Below, piece by piece: positions 58,315 to 64,000 of a stretch of 64,000 nt of DNA. The number at the start of each line of letters is the position of its first letter. Position 1 is the stretch's first letter. The position numbers were made by a program, and so were the translations under genes. The notes beneath the pieces are model-generated. The model had not been told where the DNA came from, ran no database searches, and saw nothing but the letters and a program-made list of their open reading frames with translations. Source of the stretch: Macrotis lagotis (lineage: Eukaryota; Chordata; Mammalia; Peramelemorphia; Peramelidae); contig NC_133666.1 of assembly GCF_037893015.1 (NCBI RefSeq), positions 619,056,974-619,120,973 on the forward strand. Direction: 5' to 3'.

Positions 58315-61300
58315 GGAGCATCTACATTTCCCCAGGAGACCATGCACTGCCATCTTTGAGCTGGGCTACCGTCCCACCACTGCAAGTTTCCTCCCAGCAT
58401 GGAACAAAGGACACCATCCCCACAGAAAATGACAGACTCTTTCTACCTACATGGAGGGGCAAAGTGGCAGAGGCAAGAATGGGGAGCGACCATGACAGAA
58501 GGTGCTCAGGTTTGCTTGTGGAGGCGGGCACGCCTGCGAGGCCCACTGGAGCCTGCTGTACTTCTGTCAGAGCGAGGTGGGTGGAGGGGGCGCTCCGTGG
58601 GTCACCAAGATGCTGGCCTTTGCAGCGAGAACCATCAAGCCCTTGGGCTTCCTCAGGCCAGTCTCCTTGAGGAAGGTGCCAGGCAGGTTTCAGGCACATC
58701 AGAACTCCCTGCCTCGACTGCCGGTGGCCCCCCCCCCACAGCAGACCTTGGATCACTACCTTCAGGTCTTGTGAGTGAGGAGGAATGGAACAACACCTGC
58801 AGCTAGTGGATGAGTTCCGGACCTCAGGCGTAGGGCAGCAACTACAGAAGAGCCTGGAACAAAGAGCCAGGAAGACAGACAACTGGCTATCTGAATGGTG
58901 GCTAAAGTCTGCCTACCTCCAGTACCGACAGCCTGTGGTGATCCACTCCAGCCCAGGACTGATGCTACCCAAACAAGATTTTGTGGATTCCCAAGGTCAG
59001 CTGCGGTTTGCAGCCAAACTCATAGAAGGAGTTTTGGATTTCAAGGCCATGATTGACAATGAGACTCCGCCAGTGGAATATCTTGGAGGAAAGCCTCTGT
59101 GTATGAACCAGTACTACCAGATCCTCTCTTCATGCCGAATCCCAGGCCCCAAGCAGGACTCAATCATTAACTACAGCAAGGCAACAAAGCCCCCTGTACA
59201 TATCACCGTTGTGCACAATTTCCAGTTTTTTGAATTGGATGTGTACCACAGTGATGGGACACCTTTCACCACAGACCAGATCTTCATACAACTGGAGAAG
59301 ATCTGGAACTCTTCACTGCAAACCAACAAAGAGCCCATTGGCATTCTCACCACTAATCACCGAAACACCTGGGCCAAGGTTTACAATAACCTTATCAAAG
59401 ACAAAACAAACAAGGCTTCAGTATGCTCAATACAGAAGAGCATCCTCACTGTGTGTTTGGATGCACCCATGCCACAGGTCTCAGAGGACATCTACAAAAG
59501 CCAGGTGGCCAGCCAGATGCTGCATGGTGGAGGCAGCAAGCAAAATAGTGGGAACCGCTGGTTTGATAAAACCTTACAGTTTGTAGTGGCAGAAGATGGC
59601 TCATGTGGCCCTGTGTATGAACATGCTGCCAAAGAGAGCCCCCCCATCGTGGCGCTGCTAGACCACATCGTGGAGTTCTCGAAGAAGCCAGAGCTTGTGA
59701 GGTCACTCATGATTCTCCTACCTATGCCCAAGAAGCTACGCTTCAACATCACCCCTGAGATTAAGAGTGATATTGAGAAGGCCAAGCAGAATCGCAACAT
59801 TATGGTACAAGACCTGGACCTTACAATGCTAGTGTTCCATCACTTTGGGAAGAATTTCCCCAAGTCAATGAAGATGAGCACAGATAGTTTCATCCAAATG
59901 GCCCTAGAGCTGGCTTATTACAGAATCTATGGACATACCTGTTCTACCTATGAGAGTGCTTCACTCCGAATGTTCCACCTGGGCCATACTGATACTATCC
60001 GTTCCAACTCTATTGATTCCTTCTACTTTGTCAGAGCCATGGATGATGCTGACATGACGGAGCAAATGAAGGTAGAGCTGTTGAGGAAGGCAGTGCTAAC
60101 ACACTAATCATACACTGACAAGGCTATACTAGGGGAAGCCATTGACCGACATCTACTGGGCCTAAAACTTCAGGCTATTGAGGATCTCGTGAGCATCCCT
60201 GAAATCTTCATGGACACATCCTATGCCATTGCAATGCACTTTAACCTTTCTACCAGCCAGGTTCCTGCCAAGACTGACTGTGTCATGTGCTTTGGGCTGG
60301 TAGTTCCTGATGGTTATGGTGTCTGCTACAACCCCATGAGTGAGCGCATCAACTTTGTGATCTCTGCCTACAACAGCTGTGCTGAGACCAACACTGCCCG
60401 TCTTGCTCACAACTTAGAGAAAGCCCTATTGGACATGCGTACCCTACTACAGGAACATCCACGAGCCAACCTGTGAGCTATCTCTGGCTCAAGAGAAGAA
60501 ATTGGGGAAAGACAGAAGGACAGGGTCTGACTTGCCATAGGCCTCTGAACTGCTAGGGCTGGCAAAGGAAATCCAGTTCCCTAGCCTGGCACTGCATGTA
60601 ACATCTTCACCAGCCGATTCTGTCACTGCCCAGGACATCAGAACTGATCTCTTCTACCTTTTGACTCCTCCTGACACTTCCTTTCCATTACTCCCCTAGA
60701 ATACAGGCTTACTTCCCATCCTACCCAACTCTTCCTCCCATCTTGATCTAGCTCCATATGGGCCCAGTACAAGAGGGATCCCTCTCCCCACAGCCCCAGC
60801 TCAGGGCCAGCACCAAATTTACTCTTACCTTCACCATCCAGCTTCCTTAGCTGTGTAATTATGGGGGGAAAGGGTGAAGTGTCTCAGTGACCTCACTCTC
60901 CCTTGTGTACTGGGACCAGGACTAGGCTTGGATTTCAGAAGTCAAGTGCCTTCAATATTTTCCCTGTTGTTCCCATCATAGGAGTTCCCCATTCTCCCTG
61001 GTCCCTAGCCCTATTCTCCCTAAGTGGGAGAAGCCCCTGGTGCCATCTATAATAGGAATTCTTGAGCTATTCAGCCATGTCTGAGCTGCATCTGACGATG
61101 GCTATGAGCTTCAACTCCTAATCCTCTGTCTTGAGGAAGAGGAAGTCAAGGGTGTTTGTGAAGGATCATACTGCAGCCTACTGCATCTGCACTGTTTACA
61201 AGGAATACCCCTGACTCCCTGGTGGAAGAATGGAAATAGTATATTTATTCTTGAGCTTGGGCCCTCCTCCTCCTTTTCCCCAATCTTTGATTTTTGGAGT

Positions 61301-61584
61301 AGTCAGAGGATGATAGACTTTATCTTGGAGAACTAGCCAGATTTGAGCCTCATTGGAGCCCCAGTGGAAGAAGGAGAGGGGAGAAGTCAGTCAATCTTCC
61401 TCTCACTCCACCCCAGGTTTGCATGAATTTGATTGTTCATGTTATGAGTCAGATACTATCCTTGATGGTGTAGCTAGTGCCCTGGGCCCCTTGAATCTGT
61501 CATTATGATTCCTGAACCATTGTGAATGATTGTATAGTAATAACGTGGGAATTAATAAAGGGGAAATCTGTTGGAAAAAAAAAA
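58315..61584 (+). pseudogene. CRAT: Processed pseudogene of carnitine O-acetyltransferase (CRAT retrocopy)
   Basis: CRAT moves acetyl groups between CoA and carnitine in mitochondria and peroxisomes. Here an intronless copy has a 5' leader (to 58609), ATG at 58610 ('MLAFAARTIKPLGFL', compare MLAFAARTVVKPLGFL in human), coding to TGA 60474-60476 ('HPRANL'), an 1.1-kb 3' UTR, AATAAA at 61554 and a poly(A) tail from 61573. The duplication 'agaaatgagagacca' flanks it (58300-58314 and 61585-61599), so it arose by LINE reverse transcription. Lesions: two frameshifts between about 58765 and 58795 ('DHYLQVL' stops; 'VSEEEW' is in another frame) and TAA at 60105-60107 near 'KAVLTH'. Between them 440 codons are open, with the catalytic His in 'VYEHAA' (59622-59624), and the STS motif lies beyond the stop ('LSTSQVP'). 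It sits in gasdermin unit 4 intron 1. Confidence 0.97.
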
Positions 61585-61599
61585 AGAAATGAGAGACCA

Positions 61600-64000
61600 T
61601 ATGGGATGGATACTATATATGACTTCAGATCTTTTTAATATATTATTTAGTTTTGTGGACTGTTATTTTCCCTTCTTTTTTCCTTACTTTACTATAAAGA
61701 ATGGTGCTCTGGAAATGGAGGGGGGGAAAAGGAATGTAGTGGAAATTTTCCTCGCCTGTCAAAAGAAGACAAAGTAGCTTAGTCTTAGAACCCATTTCAT
61801 CAGGGTGAGTAAAGATTCAGAAAGAACCTCAGAGTCTATGTCTACACTTTGTTCCATTTGCTTTCTGTCTATATTTTCATGTTAACAAGTAGAAACTGTA
61901 CCAGGAAGCTACCTCTTTGTTCTCCCTTTCTCCTAGAAGCAAAGACCGTGGTTGTTGCCAGCTGGCTACTAAAAAAAAAGGAAATTGCAAAAGAAGAGAG
62001 AAAACGAACACTAAGAAACTCTGCTGCAGATTTAAAGAATTCTTGAAAAGTTCCCACTGTCTGCAAAAGGGAATTTCCAAAGACATCAGCATGCTGACTC
62101 ATTCTGGACAGTATTTGGATAATATGACGGAAATAAGAACAAATTAAGAAACACAACAGAATTACAGCATGTCAGCTAGAAGGGATATTAATCTCCTCAA
62201 TAACATGACCAAAAAATGATAATTCAGTCTTTGCTTGAAGAGCTCAGGGAGGAGGAGCCACCACTTCCTAATGCAACCCAAGGTTCGAGAGATTTTGGGG
62301 GGGAGGGGATTCTTTGTTTTTCAAATCATGTTGTTGGCAAATATTGAGCTTTCAGTCCACTAAAATATCCCAAGATTTTCTTCAAATCAAGTGCTTTGTG
62401 GAACTCTGCTTCCCCATCAGGTACTTGTCAAATTGATTTTTGGAATGCAAGGGCAATGTTTTACATTTTTCCCTCTAAAATTTCATCTTTCTATATTTCA
62501 TCATTCAATAAACATTTATTAAGAGCTTCCCATGTAATAGGCACTGGTGCTAAGTCCCTGAAGAAACAAAGAAAGGCAAAAGACAGTCCCCACCTTCCAG
62601 CAGCTTGCCACCTTAATAAAGACAAGTATTCAGATCTCTCATGATCCTTCTGGAACCCATCACCCCATCTGTTTGCAATTTCCCATCCCAATCCCAGCTT
62701 TCTGTAAATTGATAATTGGATACAGACGCTATCTACCTTATAACCAAGTCATTGATCAAAAGTGTCTAAATAGAACAGGGCAAGCCCAAATTTATAGTGC
62801 TTTCCACTACAGACACTTTCAGCAAATACTCCAGTTCTTAATCCCTTTAAATGTCCCATTGCTGGCATATATCAATCAGGTCATTTCAGTGGAACAGTGA
62901 AGGGACTGTTAGGTCTTAGGTCAGGAAGACTCATCTCCTTGAATTCAAATCTGGCCTCAAACACTTACTAGCTGGATGACCCTAAGAAAGTCACTTAATC
63001 CTCATCTGTAAATGAGTTGGAGAAGAAAATGGTGAGCCACTCCAGTATATTTTTGCCAAAAAAAAAAAAAAATACTTGAAGGTCATGAAGATGAGGACAT
63101 GACTGAAATGACTGAACAACAACAGAAAGTAACTAGAATATATCATTCCATCTGATTCATAAAAAATATATTATTATTGTGCTTAGCATAATAATAAGCA
63201 TTAACACATGCTTGTTGATTGACTAATTGAATTCTTTCCCAAATGTCTAGGTGAAGTCTTCCAACACCATTCCCTGATCTACCAGCCTAATAACCCTGTT
63301 CAAAAAGAAAATAAAGTGAATCTGACATGACCTGGCTCTTTGTGCTTATAGCTTCCTTTTGGAGATATTCACTATCTCTTTTATAATATGTTCTAGGACT
63401 TTTCTAATATCAAGTAAGAGAGTCAGGATTCAAAACTAGGTCTTCTTATTCCTCCCAATCCCAAGTGTTAGCTTCTGGTGATGCCCATATCATTAAATGT
63501 TCCTTATTTTAATATAATTGAAAGTTGTGATGCTTTTGTCTGGATAAAACATTGAAACATTCTGAAATTCTAATATGGGCTTCCTAACTGGCAGCAAATA
63601 TGAAGTCCTTTCCAACTTCAAAATTTGATGATTGTGATCCATTCTTCAACAAATTCTCTTTCCTTTTTATTTCTACAACTTCTCAAAACCCAGGACCTCT
63701 CATGCTTCTCTGACTTCTTCCTTCTGCTCCCAGTGTCTTATCTCCCCATTTTTCTGTGGTGAACTCATATTGAAAGTCCAACTCAGATATCATCTCCTCA
63801 GTATTTTGATCTGCATAGTGACCTTCCCCTGGCTTCAGACCTGACCTGATCCTTTATTTTGTCTTTCTCATGTAATCCTGACCATTATAGCAATCTGAAT
63901 TTCTCTTTTCCTCACCCCAGGTGAAAGAGGGCAAATCTATATCTCCCCAGAGCTGACTCAGTGTTCTACATCCAAGTGTGATTTGGTAGACTCCAAGCTG
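61600..64000. other. Unit 4 intron or intergenic stretch, old repeats, no exon
   Basis: 62160-62490 resembles a CR1/L3 3' piece ('gaggagccaccacttcctaa'), 62500-62600 an L2-like scrap, and 62890-63125 a marsupial SINE in + orientation ('actggatgaccctaagaaag'-like text, 'gactgaacaacaacag'). No gasdermin exon 2 is seen up to the window end. Confidence 0.5.

Noticed and set aside
58399-58806. 135-codon open frame across the CRAT start
   Set aside because: It is in the wrong frame for CRAT for most of its length and is a by-product of the GC-rich leader. Only its last few codons ('VSEEEW') are CRAT.
58322-58882. 186-codon antisense open frame
   Set aside because: Antisense shadow of the GC-rich CRAT 5' region, with no homology seen.
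61571-64000. Search for unit 4 exon 2
   Set aside because: Scanned for the 'NLSLMDMLDP' and 'SSLFW' type coding text without success. The exon may lie beyond the window or be lost.

Overview
The window looks like nuclear DNA of a marsupial, probably an Australian one. The main clue is a set of tRNA-derived SINEs with clear target-site duplications, close to what I know as the WSINE/MAR1 type. It also holds L1 and half-L1 (HAL1-like) LINEs, L3/CR1 and RTE-like LINE pieces, MIR/THER-type SINEs and many microsatellites. More than 90% of the window is repeat-derived or intronic. A 10-N assembly gap lies at 22838-22847. No tRNA, rRNA or CRISPR was seen. The species assignment is an inference.

The main content is a head-to-tail tandem array of gasdermin genes on the + strand. 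Residue patterns fit GSDMD best, with GSDMA and GSDMC close alternatives. Comparing the window with itself shows parts of at least four units. Unit 1 contributes only its last coding exon (2330-2635) and 3' flank. Unit 2 has a TATA promoter and non-coding exon 1 (about 4116-4189), intact exon 2 with the start codon (6984-7195) and intact exon 3 (7737-7923). Its C-terminal exons are missing, and a copy of the family 3' flank lies at 17.1-18.3 kb. Unit 3 is recognised by a copy of intron 1 (21.2-21.7 kb), middle exons (26.5-27.0 kb), a duplicated penultimate exon (36.5 and 43.2 kb) and a last exon (46.45-46.69 kb); most of these carry in-frame stops. Unit 4 has a promoter and exon 1 (55.84-55.91 kb) and an intron 1 copy (57.4-57.8 kb), then runs to the window edge without a recognised exon 2. 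No unit is complete here.

The other gene-like feature is a processed pseudogene of carnitine O-acetyltransferase (CRAT) at 58315-61584. It is intronless, has a poly(A) tail and is flanked by a 15-bp target-site duplication. It carries two early frameshifts and one late nonsense codon, with a 440-codon open stretch that keeps the catalytic His. Just upstream is a remnant of a pogo/Tc2-like DNA transposon with an open CENP-B-type DNA-binding domain (56.9-57.4 kb).

Layout: 0-3.4 kb, L1, two SINEs and the unit 1 last exon; 3.6-8 kb, unit 2 5' half; 8-17 kb, LINE-filled; 17-18.3 kb, unit 2 3' flank; 18.3-21 kb, LINE/SINE; 21-48.7 kb, decayed unit 3 with a HAL1-like element (28.6-32.4 kb) and a 2.4-kb local duplication (34.7-37.2 and 41.4-43.8 kb); 48.7-55 kb, RTE-like LINE and L1; 55.6-58 kb, unit 4 start; 58.3-61.6 kb, CRAT retrocopy; 61.6-64 kb, old repeats.
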